In this document: one piece after another, positions 36,253-47,400 of the stretch
Position numbering within the stretch: position 1 is the first letter of the stretch
How the letters are laid out: the number at the start of each line of letters is the position of its first letter
Notes under the pieces: model-generated
Told to the model about the DNA's origin: nothing
Database searches by the model: none
What the model saw: the letters and a program-made list of their open reading frames with translations, nothing else
Assembly (NCBI RefSeq): GCF_037126465.1
Contig: NC_088203.1
Coordinates: 83,204,668-83,268,667, forward strand
Reading direction: 5' to 3'
DNA: 64,000 bases
Source of the DNA: Ornithodoros turicata
Taxonomy: Eukaryota; Arthropoda; Arachnida; Ixodida; Argasidae
Position numbers and translations under genes: made by a program

Positions 36253-37738
36253 ACGCCTTTTCTGCAATAATGTTCAAGCTCTGCATGGGGTATTTTGCCA
36301 CACTGGGGTGCAAGAACTGACTGAACCAAAGAGCCCGGTGACCAAGATTTCCCCTTCAGACCAAGACTGTTGTGTGTGCGTGTGCGAGAGACACACCCTA
36401 TGCTGGCACTACAGAACTATCAATGTTGCACATTCCATTGTTTCCAGCTGCATGCGCTGGTGTTTTTGAAGTACCTGAAGAGATGGACATCAGCATGTTT
36501 CCGTATTTGTGCATTACTTTTGACGGGTCTTCAGCTCAAAGGAGCTGAGCTTTCTGCACGTGCTGTACACTTGTTGGTAGTGGGCTTGTCCTGATGTTAA
36601 AGCCAGCAAAGATCGCAAGAGATACCTTCATCATTCTTTCCAGTTTATGTGTTACGAGAAATTGGCACAGTGTTGTCAACAGGAGCCAGTCGGCTCGACA
36701 GTTAATTTGGACGGTAACCTCTCGTTCCGCAGTGCCACAACACAACGGGAAACTCCGTTCTTTTTTGTCCCCCCCACTTCCTAGTCAACGCGTATACTTG
36801 TGTCTGTGTCGCATCCCAACGGTCCCCAGTAGCTGTGAGACAACACAAACTTTAAGTAACAGCTGTTTTAAGCTGTTTGTCTGCCTTAAGCGCTCTGAAG
36901 AAGGGAGGGAGAGATGAGCGTAGATACACTGTGTATCAACATTGTGAATATTATACTAATCCCTTTTGGTCTGCCCTGCCCCCTCTTCAGTAGTGTTAAT
37001 GTAGGCATTTCTATTGCCATATGTATGTGTGTGTGTGCGTGTGTGTACACTGAGCAAACTACCGTGAAAGCAATGCAACAATGACTGTCATCTACCTTAC
37101 ATTTGTAAAGCCATACTTTTTGCAGGTTGGCACAGTCGGATCGTGTGCCAACCTGCTTACGTGTCGTTTGGTCTGTCTCATTTCACTGTTTTCTACGCAG
37201 CTACATTAGATGCATTTTTGAATACTCAAAATTGTCATACTATACATATAGCCTGAATACAGTCTGCACGTTGTTTTTGACTACACACGACGAATTACTG
37301 CATCTCCCTGGCCCCAGGCAATTACTGTGTGTTGCATTTATAAAGATCTGTCTGTCACATATAAATTTAATCGCAGGATTAATATTGACATTGGATCCCA
37401 CCTTTGATTTTTTTTTTTTATAACATGCACAGTGTGCAGATGAGTGCTGTATTAGTGGTTACTTTCACAATTCGTGTTCCACTGCAGAAAGCCTTTCACC
37501 GTACAGGCCGTTTGGAACTATACAACTTTTGTATACCATAAAACTGGATCCCTTTTTTATGTTCAGGCTTGAGTCACGCTGCATGTAACATATCCATGTA
37601 TTCATACGAGCGACATTCTCCACAATAGTGTAGTGGAAGATGTGCAGAACACCACAGCTTGCTGCTGCCATGTGATTGTGAGCACTCAGCGTCATGTTTT
37701 TTCATGCTCTGCTGACCATGCTGACGACACCATTTGCC

Positions 37739-37801
37739 CCAGTCGTCTGCTAGGGAATATCTTGTGGCTGAGTGACAGGATATTCCGTAGCAGACGACCG
37801 G
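37739..37801. repeat. Imperfect hairpin in the KSR 3' UTR
   Basis: CAGTCGTCTGCTAGGGAATA pairs with TATTCCGTAGCAGACGACC; two mismatches in about 23 pairs. A third partial copy (CGTCGTCTGCTAT) follows at 37811. Confidence 0.7.
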
Positions 37802-38369
37802 CCCAAAGGCGTCGTCTGCTATCTGAGCAGAGTATACAATATTCCGTGAGGGTGTCGTTTGTGTGAACATGTGGTACTTGTGTGGTTCCTAACACAGTTT
37901 TCACAGCCAGTTTCCTACTGCAGCTTCTTAAATCAGTAATTCTGTGGCCTTTAGCTTAGAGCTTACTTTAAAGACTATCAAAGGAGATGTATACTTGGGG
38001 AAAGAGCAGAAAGGAGTAGCACAATTATACAGGTAATTTGTGTTGCATAGAACCACAGTCTTTGTATGGCCATGGCAAATTGTAAACTGCTGTACCTGTC
38101 TACAGTGCGATCAAATTATGCAAGTATGCAGACAGCATCTTGTGGGCACGACTTGTGCATACAGCCCATTCTGCCTGCTGCAGCTTTTGTCAGAGGCTAC
38201 AACCAGCGATGGCTGCTCCCTAAACGTACTGCACTGAGAAATACCGAGACATCGACTGTGCCCGCAGCAGATGCAAGAAAAATGGGAAAGCACCACGGGC
38301 GAATAATGCTGCGGATATTTTACTATGGGTAGAATAGCTTTTATAATCTCTGTGTCATCATTCCTTGTA

Positions 38370-38375
38370 AATAAA
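38370..38375 (+). terminator. AATAAA poly(A) signal, candidate KSR transcript end
   Basis: Canonical AATAAA 2.1 kb after the KSR stop, followed by a T/G-rich stretch. It is the first canonical hexamer I noticed downstream of the stop. Confidence 0.5.
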
Positions 38376-38769
38376 GACATGCTCTACATGCTGACCTGCG
38401 TTCTGGCTCGTTATTAGTTTGCGGACGCTCGAAGTTACTCTCGACGGCGCACATATCCGTCTGCCATCTCTCTCGCAGGGATGGGTACCATGTACAGATG
38501 TGAATTTCTGGACTGTAAACGAGGAGTGTCCTTTGCCGTCGGGTACTGTACTACAAATATAACACGAGCCAAATATCTAACCCTAAATTTTATATTGAAA
38601 CTACCTGTTCAATAAGGACAGTACTTTTGAACAAGAAAACATTGGGGCTGTATGAATATAGTAAATTTAACATAGAAACAAATATGAAGAAAATAATTAT
38701 ATGCCTGAATCCAATGCGAAGCAAGTAGTTATGTTTAATGAATTAAGCGCACCAGCAAGCAACACAGTA

Positions 38770-39116
38770 AACAACATAAACACTTGACGTTTCGGGTCCC
38801 ATACGGGTCCCATCATCAGAAGTGAACCGTCCTGTCCGCTACTGCTTATTTATGTACTAGTGGGGCGTAACAGTCTGGGAGAGGGCCAGGGTGCTTGATG
38901 ATAGGTCGAGATGCTTCCGTACCCCCCACTTGGTTTCCTGTGCAAGAATGGATGGACTATCAAGGTTTACCACGTGTCCTACTTTGCACGCGTTTTCACT
39001 TAGTTCAGTCCTGTTTAGGGCAGACTTGTCGATATCTTTCTTGTGGTCTTTCATCCGAGTCTTCGTTTTTCTTCCCGTCTCCCCGATATAGACTGCCGGG
39101 CAATCTTGACAAGATG
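38770..39116 (-). pseudogene. Penelope-like element, GIY-YIG 3' remnant
   Basis: On the - strand from 39116 downwards: CQDCPAVYIGETGRKTKTRM, KDHKKDIDKSALNRTELSEN, ACKVGHVVNLDSPSILAQET, then KWGVRKHL. This is the GIY-YIG endonuclease domain at the C-terminus of Penelope-like retroelements (VYIGETGR core, then H and E positions). Downstream lies GACCCGAAACGTCAAGTGTT, a tail type typical of these elements. The reverse transcriptase is missing, so the copy is 5' truncated. At the break, a 15-base inverted repeat (39100-39114 / 39117-39131) joins the element to its flank. Confidence 0.75.
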
Positions 39117-39170
39117 TCTTGTCAAGATTGCGGAGTTCACGTATATCGGTTGGATTAACCGGCTCAGAGA

Positions 39171-39540
39171 CTAAACCGGTTCGGAACCGGTTCGAGGTTC
39201 TAATATGCTACAAAATTAGAGGTAGCCACTAAAAATGATACCAGATCTCCTTGTTACATTTTCTTAATGCATTTATTTCTGTTTTTTTGATCAACAGGAC
39301 TCCCCCTTTCACTCCTTCCCTGAGCAATGTGCCCCCAATCTAGGCAGGCAGACTGCTCAAATCCCCACATCACCCACGACCACACACCAACCTGAACCGG
39401 TATGCTGAACCGATAACCGATAAGTTTTTAGATTGGTTCAGCTCCAAGATGGCATTAGTAATTACGGTTCAGTTCCAGCTAAAAATTCTGGTTAATTCCG
39501 GTTTTCGGCTTCGGTTTGGTTCGATGCTCTGGTTTGTAGA
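39171..39540. mobile_element. GGTTCGG-array element, copy 2
   Basis: AAACCGGTTCGGAACCGG at the left and CGGTTTTCGGCTTCGGTTTG at the right, with a motif-free middle (39210-39390). It abuts the Penelope remnant. Confidence 0.5.
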
Positions 39541-40109
39541 CCAGAGTCGAACAATAGGTTTCTTGGAAAAAGGAACGAGTTCTTCAAGAAGTTACGGTAG
39601 CTCAAAAGGGACGAGTTACGTTAAAGGTTAGCAAAAGGAGTTGCTTAGTTACAGTAACAAGTTTCTTGTAACAAGTTACCCCCAACTGCATTTGTGGTAT
39701 TCGTTAGTACTTTGAAACATAGACCTAATTTTCCATGGGGCACGCAGCAAGCAAAGTACTAACTCGACCGTGTCAACGTATAGAGGTGTCAACATGTTGA
39801 GCATGGAAAAAGATGGGTAGGAGGTGAAACATCCCTATGCATTAAGCGCAGGCGAGCGACCAGAGAATATCCATTTAGAAGAGTGAGAAAAAGTTGCTGG
39901 CAGCATGTGACACTATGTCACACTGCACGTTATTTTTTAGGGTGCTTCGGTGTTGCACTTTCGTATGGAAACCCATGGGAAGACTGCACCCTTAGCGAGG
40001 TGTATGGCAGCCTCCACTGTGTTTTACGGAGGTAAACTTGCTGAGAAATGTGAAGGACATTTGGCTGTGAAACAAATATCATGAAAGAAAATGTGTTGAT
40101 TGCATAGAG

Positions 40110-40931
40110 CAGGGATTCTTGAAGTTTGTGATGTTAATGGAACCCCCCCTCACCAATACATTTTTTTTACATAGAGTGGAACCCTCCCCGTCTCCAACCT
40201 GCGAACATGCTCTCAGAGGACAGCATTCTACAAATTACTTCATGAAACAATGAACAAAACAGACTGCTCTGCATACATTCATAAAACCAATCGCTAAGAC
40301 CTCACTGCAAACAGAATGTTACAAGTTATTCTCAAGAAGCATGGTTTCGCACTTAATGTACGCTTCACAGTAGACACACTAAAACCCACATATAACGACG
40401 CAGCATGTTACGATATACGTTGTAGAACGATCGTTTTTACTTTTTGCATGATACGTTGGCTATTGAAGAAGTTACTGATGACATCATGAAGGCTGTGGAA
40501 CCCTTTGGGAAACATCACAAAACCCCTAGGCACTGAAAACTAATGATATCTTTTTCACTTCTGTTTCTGCCTCTGTTGCTGGCCCATGTTCGTTTCTGTT
40601 TCAGTTTTCTGTTTACTGTATACTATTTACTTATATGCTCCAGCTTGATAGTTCCTTTTAGCTTTACTTCCTCAGTTAATTTTACTTTGCTTCGTTCAGC
40701 TTTCTTTAATAAATTTATCTAGATGATACAGTGTACATTGAAATATCGTAATAATTCGGGTCCTGCAGTACGCAAATGATTACCGTAAATTATTATTATT
40801 TTTTTCTGTTCCAGTTATTTTGAGTGTGCGATAACCGTTTCTGTTACTGTCACCTACTATTTTTCCGGTAGAATGCCGTTTCCATCGCCGTTTACGTTAC
40901 CTTTCCATGGAACCCAGTTTGGGAACCTTTG
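40110..40931. mobile_element. Degraded hAT-like element, 822 bp
   Basis: Ends CAGGGATTCTTGAAGT / complement CAAAGGTTCCCAAACT, flanked by GCATAGAG and ACATAGTG (6 of 8 match). The right half is rich in TTTCTGTT motifs. No ORF. Confidence 0.5.
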
Positions 40932-41097
40932 ACATAGTGCATCTCGTTTAGCGCAGTCCATGAGAAACTACCCAGTTCTACCAGCGTGATTGAGCAGACG
41001 ACGGGACAAGCCGGAGCATCCCGCAAAACTGCCAACAAGCAACGGCACCACATGACATCCAGCTATATGAGATTTCCAGCTACGAGCTGGTACTTGT

Positions 41098-41103
41098 TTT
41101 ATT
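41098..41103 (-). terminator. AATAAA poly(A) signal of the TPR gene
   Basis: AATAAA on the - strand about 250 bases downstream of the TGA at 41355. It leaves 2.7 kb between the inferred ends of the two convergent genes, filled by a Penelope remnant and two other elements. Confidence 0.5.
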
Positions 41104-41354
41104 GACATCCTCTGGTCGTGAGGGACAGTGAAGTTTCACGCCCTGTGCTTTTTTCTCCGGGATACGAGGCGATCCACGTTGAAAAACACATAATGCATTT
41201 AAATGGTACCACACTTTATATTCCACGATTCTTCTTCTTTGGCACTCGTTTAACAGCATTACGAGAGTAGAAAATGCAGCAGATGGTGAGCACTCTAGGA
41301 CAAGGAATGTCAGATGATGACTAGGAATGTCAAGAGATCAATGCTCACAGACAA

Positions 41355-41440
41355 TCAACTCTCCTTCCTGACAGAGCGCCGTCGGATGTTCTCCGCCTTT
41401 GGCAACAGGGGCTCCTCCTCCTCCTTGACATCATCTGAAG
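41355..41440 (-). CDS. Terminal exon of the TPR protein (acidic/dileucine tail)
   Basis: Acceptor TTTATTTAG, then SDDVKEEEEPLLPKAENIRR, then RSVRKES and TGA. EEEPLL fits the acidic dileucine sorting consensus [DE]xxxL[LI], which would lie on the cytosolic side if the TPR domain is cytosolic (inference). A TTTATT on the + strand at 41098-41103 gives an AATAAA for this strand about 250 bases after the stop. Confidence 0.75.
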
Positions 41441-44400
41441 CTAAATAAAAATAAAAGCATTTTTGTGTCTGGTATGTACGCATAATAACAAATATTAGTA
41501 CCATCACATGATAACACTCTGCAGTTCTGCGAACTGAAAGCGAAGAAAACAGTGGGAGGGATACGTTTCCTTCAAACCGCTTCGCTCAGTGTTGCGTGAC
41601 AGCATCTTGCTATGAACAGGACTTGTGTGCCCACATTAGGGCTTAAGGAGGAAGTGACAGTATCAGGAAACGGCCTACCACCTACATGCAAACAACCTAA
41701 ACATCAAGCATCAGAAAGATTGCTAACATTTCTTCACATCCTTTTTTGGCCTTGGCCATCCCCTGATGTATGTGGGTATGCTTCATCATCACGTATGGCG
41801 AGCAGTGGTGAAAAACACATTTTTTTTCTAGCACATAAGTGACCATGTGCATGCATGCACCCACACGAGCTATTTATAGCTTTTTCATCTCATTTGATAG
41901 GTGATGACAGAGGGTCGCACAGCGTGCTACCGTAAGCCATGCCCTGCTGCAAAATTGATGTTTTTGGAGAACAGACAGTCCAAGCTTAATCTTCTTGCAA
42001 CTTGCAAAGGCATAATTGAATAAAACAAAATAGACTGCACATTAGTATGCAATACTGTATAAGTGGTTAAATTCGCGGGGTCAATAATTCGCGGATTTGC
42101 GAGGAGCCAGGGTCAGGCAATGATTGGCGGAACCTTAAATTTGTGGTACCGCGGTGCGTCCACCCTGCAGGCGGCATCTTTGGGGTTTCCCACCTTGAAC
42201 TTTTGGGAATAAGCTAACAAGAGGTGCCACATCGGGGCAATGACCACTTTCAATCCTCTTAAGCCCTTTCTTCAGAGGGCTACGTTGTGGGGTCCTTATA
42301 CTCGGCTGGTACCTGGGTAATTGCCGAATTGCCTTGTCTCCCGTCATTCTTGTGCTTGCATCGCCACAGTGAACATCGTGACAGCTTCGTACTTTTAGAC
42401 TGATTACCGCTATATGTCCTTGCTCCGGTACTAAAAGCCAACATCGCTGCATCCTCCTCCTCCAACCAGCTAGCACGTGCACAGACTGTCCAACACTGCC
42501 GTCCTTTTTACGGTAGGCGACAAGCAAACTTTTTTGGCTAATGAACATGTGTCTCACACACGACCTACTAGATTATAGCGACCATGTCATAGGCATAGGC
42601 GTAGCGGTTCCCAACGCCCCCATTTGGAAGCTATCGGTGGCGCTACTCATCGGCCCAGTTATTGCTTCCTCAACTTCTACAATTATTTCTATTTGTACTT
42701 CAGCTTACCTTAGTATTTTTGTACAAGCAGTGGATGTACCACCGTAGATGTTTCATTCTAAAGTTGGTTATCATCATCATTCTACGCATTTTTCGTAGGA
42801 GTTGTTGCTGTCATCTGCTACGGTAGTCGTACGTCCGGTTCTGCTTGTTCAAAATTAAAATTTCTATTGTCCAATCATAATGTAGATATCGTAGGCCGAT
42901 GAGTAGCGCCCCTAGCAGACTGTGCGGATGGGCTCCTCATAGGGGTTGCCGATTATGACATGGTCGTTATAATCTAGTAGATCGTGGTCTCACAAAGTCG
43001 TCGACCAGCACAAGCAGAAGCGTAAACGTGGCAAGCAAAACGTTTACAGTCCTGAAGCCAGTTCCAAGACCGCAAGATACGCTGTAGAAAATCACAACCA
43101 AGCAGCAGCTGCCAAGTTTTCGCACAAGTTAGGCAGAGCAATCAACGAAAGTTAGTGATTCGTCAACATTTATGATTGCCGATCTGCGTCGCGGCGTCCT
43201 GAAACCAACACACACAAGTTGGATGGTCGAGGCCTAGAAGGAACTAGAATGACGGGACGCCAACGTCCTCATAGAATTCGTGAAAGCTGAACCGCTATCC
43301 CCTTTCACAACGAAGCAGAACTGAACACTTTATGAGTATTGTGTGTATGTAAGTATGCAGTAAACTGCTACATAAGAAGCCTCAGCGTCCTGGGCCTAAT
43401 TTCTTTGTCACATTTTTCTGTCATTGCTTCAAATATTTTGCGGGACTTTAAATTCGCAAAAGAAAGGGCGTTCGCAAATTTCATGAAAAATGGTTCCTTG
43501 CAAAAATTACTTCTTATACAGTATGTCACAAAAATGTTACTAAACTAACTGTGGTGGTGCAAAGTGTGCATCAAGTGCACGTAGGAGAAAGAGAAAATCG
43601 ACAGTGGTGGCCTCAAGACCAGCATCTGTGAAAGGTCACCTTACTGCAAGCGGAGCTTGAGGAGGGTGCAATAAGAATAAGGGGCATCGTCTGGCTGCCT
43701 GGAGTCACATGTTTGTCCTCCAGCCACCCTAATATCCGCCCAAGTATCCCTCTAGCTGGGTTCTAGCAATTAAGTTTTTGTTATCTAGAAGTCGCAACAA
43801 CCACCATCCCCCCTGTAAGAGTTGTACTATTTAGAAACCTCGCGAATATTGTGCATTTCCAACTCAGTGGAATAGCCACCAGACAGAGACTCGGGGAAAG
43901 CACGTTGGACGGGGCACACCTGACACCCCTGGGGGTCTTCGCGACCAGATGCTCGCTGGCAATGAATCAGTAGAGTGGGCCAAGGAAGGTCCACTGTCCA
44001 AAGTTGCATGGTGCATGGGTTGACAGCTTGGTCCGTTACCCATAAATACCGAGTAGTGGGCGGACAATTAGGAGGTGCCAGGTTCGGTCTAAATTCAAAC
44101 TAGGCCAACCATGAGTTGGAGATGTTTGGACCGGGCTCCAGGGATTGGTGTTTGCTGGCGGGGGTTGGGTCCCAAATGTCACCCTTTTATCCGGAGGACA
44201 CACGAAAATCTGTGTGTGGAAGCAGCAATGATTTGATGAAGACGAGGCGAAAGCCCCATGACTTCAGTCGCTGTAGTATTGTCGTGTATATAGTTATGTA
44301 AATAACTATGTAAATAAAGCCCAGTTGTTGTTCGAGAATACCGCCTGTTGGACGTCTCTTGGGAATATCTCCGATCTGTGAGCACATCAACGGACCACCT

Positions 44401-47400
44401 TCCAGCAACAACAGAAAAAAACTTTACTCCCCTGTACAAGCATCAACAGTGACAAACATGTCCATCCCGTTCAACATAAACTTTCACAACAGTGCCCTGA
44501 CTCGAGTACATACCAACGAGTCAGCAATGGTCGACAAGCGACCCAGTGCTTAACGTTCCTGTGCCTGTATCAGCAGTAGTAAAGTGCCTGTATCAGCAGC
44601 TGAATTTGCACTTTGGCAAGTTCATTTTCAGGTTCTACCCCCAAGCGACGAAGTTGCAAATTGTGGGTAAAAACTGGCTTTAACCGTGTCCAACCCTGAA
44701 ACACAAGGCTCTATTTATACTTTGGTGTCCTCATCATATAATCTGAATCTTATCCATAGGATCATCTGCATATCAGAGGTTTGTGACTGTCGTCATTCCA
44801 TTGTCGAGAGCCTATAGGTTGCATGCTTTGCCTCCCCCTGTAAGCCTTTTGCCCTCCCCCAGATAAAATCCTGGAAACGCCCATGCAGCAGCATGGTGTT
44901 TGCATTGATGGGGGTGCTGGGGGCAAAGGCATGCATGACAACACATTTGCATTAACCTTATAAGGGCAGAATAAGGTGGTCAACCATGTATCATCCATGC
45001 AGAAGTCCTGCATCCATGCAGAAGGGGGCAGAGGAATCCCTAGCAAGCACAGAAGAACTATGTGTGGAAGACATGATGTTGACCTTTTGAGCCCTGCTGC
45101 ATGTGTGTTCTCTGAGATGCAGCTGGGGAAGCGACAGTTCGGGCTGTGAATCCCGGTGGGACTCTGCTGAGAAATCCCACAAGCTTTAGGATTGCTGGTG
45201 TTAATTACCCAAACATGAAGCTGTATAGTAAACTCTCATTAACTCAAACACCCACCATCCAGACCAGTTAGTTTGCCTTAAGCAGTAGTATTTTGACTTA
45301 TCAAACAACTGCCAAATTCTCATAAAAATTGGCCCCTAAACTGCTGGCACTTAACAAAATCTTCGACTTTGGATAACGTGCTCTTTGGTATACGGAAGTC
45401 CGCGGCAATCTCTCGTTTTGATTTTGTGCCGGCTTCAACCGCTGCTATCAGCTCGCGCTTTTTTGCAAGCGTGAGAGTCTTCAACCTGCGTTGCCTCAGG
45501 GTCGACAATGACATATTGCACAAAACTTAACAGCGCGCGCACAGTACACACAGTTCTTGACTTTCACTTCACCGCGTCCTCATCTAGCGTCTTTGGCGCC
45601 GAACAGCCTAGCCCGCGCTAGTTTTGGAATCACGCAAACCTCGATCCCGTCGATGCTCGATCAGGCGGACTTGGCCGGATTGAAGAACTTGGCCGATCAT
45701 GGCGATCCATAGTCGAGAAAGGTGGTGTTTACCGATCCGAAGTGAAATTCGACTTAAACAGATAAAAAATGTCGCCTGGGATGAAACATTTGTTTGGCTT
45801 AGCCGTGACTTCGACTTCAACGATTTCGACTAAAGCGGGTATTATTTACATTACGGGAATACAGGCCGTGCGCGGGTTATCGTGGGCATTCGACTTAAGC
45901 CTAATTTCTTAACCGGCGTTTGACTTAATGAGATTTTACTGTATGTAGAGCCTGGGGTTTTCGGGAAATATTTTTTTCTAGATTCAGGGGGTAAAAATCG
46001 GGTAAATGAACTTGTGCTCTAAATTCATGTGAATTCGGGTGAAAAAACTTCCAGTATTCTAAATTCGCGGAGAAATCGAGCTCAGTTACTCAAACTAACT
46101 GTTCTGGTTTGGTACAAATGGTGATGTAATTGCATTTGCTGCCAAACAAGTGTGTTAGTGTGCATTCCTACAGATGTCTTAGTGAGGGCAATTTGCCGAG
46201 TAAAAAATCGGGTTTCACCCTAAAGAGGCAACCTTCAATTCGGGGTGCAAATTCGGGGAAAAATCGGGTTAAACCCTTCAGGTGTTGCTGTTTTTGTGAT
46301 AAACATTCCTACAGAATGGGATCTGCACTTACTTCCCAGAAGATCCACTGGAGGTTCAAGCAGGCTTTTTCGCTGTTCCCTCAGGTAATTCCTGTTGGCA
46401 CAAAATGAATACATCAGTACAGTGCTGAAGAGCTGAACTGTCCTATGGATCTTACATTCTTATAACACAGTTCGATGTGCTATCCTCTAACTTAATGCCC
46501 TATGACCTCAAGTGCATGTGCACAGTACTATTCGTTTGTTTACAAGAAGTCATTTGCTATAGTAAATACCTGAAGCTTTTAAACATCAGCATAGAAAGTA
46601 TATTTCCCACAAAAGCATATGCCACACAATGGGCAGAAAACACTCGTAATGCTGCTAACCTATGTAGTCGGGCAACCAGGTAGGAGACAGCTGCACATAT
46701 CATGACAACTATAGTCATCAGTGCAGGGTTCTGAAAAGAAGAAAAAAAAATGTTAAGTGCAATTAGAGATAATTGGAACTGTCAGTAGTATACCCAGAGG
46801 GCAGGGGAACGTAAAGAAACTGAACCACTGCTAGAACACAGCACCTTTCTTTATTTATATACAGGGTGTCCACACCAGTAAGGCACAGAATATTAAAATA
46901 CTGTGAAATATCATTTTTTCAATTACAATAAAGGGCGATACATTTTGGGTGCAGTGAGCAAGCCACATTATGACTGCGATGGAACAAATGCGGTTGCTCC
47001 TTCTCTCCATCGCATTTATGGTTAATTCGCGTGGTCATTTCCTGGCAGATTTTTTTGCCAGATTCAGAGCAACTGCGTTCGCTTGGCCAAAACATAGAAA
47101 TCTCGCGTGTTCTTGTGGCACTTTCCAAGCGCCAGGAATTTTTCAGTTAGCCCTTTGTCCGCCTGACCTCGAAGTGACCAGGTAGCGGATTGCACCACCA
47201 TATCCAGAGTCGTGCAGAGTCGTGCAGATTCGTGCCGCGAGGTTGGCGAGGACCCTCATTGGCCCACAATTTGAAGTTCATGTGGGTTAGCAGACGACGG
47301 AATCCGAAGCCGAGCGACCGCGATGCCCGTAGCGTGATCAAAGTGACTAAAATCGCTAGATTCCAGGCAGTCATTTTCGGTTGGCAGCGGTTACGCGATC

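Larger units (their letters stand above)
36253..38395 (+). other. ksr: Probable KSR 3' UTR
   Basis: No coding exon or splice pattern is visible between the KSR stop and an AATAAA at 38370-38375 in a good poly(A) context (TTCCTTGTAAATAAAGACATG). The region has an imperfect hairpin at 37739-37801 and a GT run near 37028. The cleavage site is inferred to lie 10-25 bases past the signal. An earlier cleavage site cannot be excluded. Confidence 0.5.
42053..43523. mobile_element. Tigger-like DNA transposon remnant, 1.47 kb
   Basis: TACTGTATAAGTGGTTAAAT at the left and a complementary CTTATACAGTA at the right, with TA ends. It contains a broken transposase N-terminus (42994-43155) and a foreign foldback (42558-42988). 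It lies in the TPR gene intron 41441-46332. Confidence 0.65.

Noticed and set aside
44290..44430. LTR retrotransposon
   Set aside because: Only an AATAAA and an LTR-like AT-rich stretch; no paired LTR, primer site, gag or pol.
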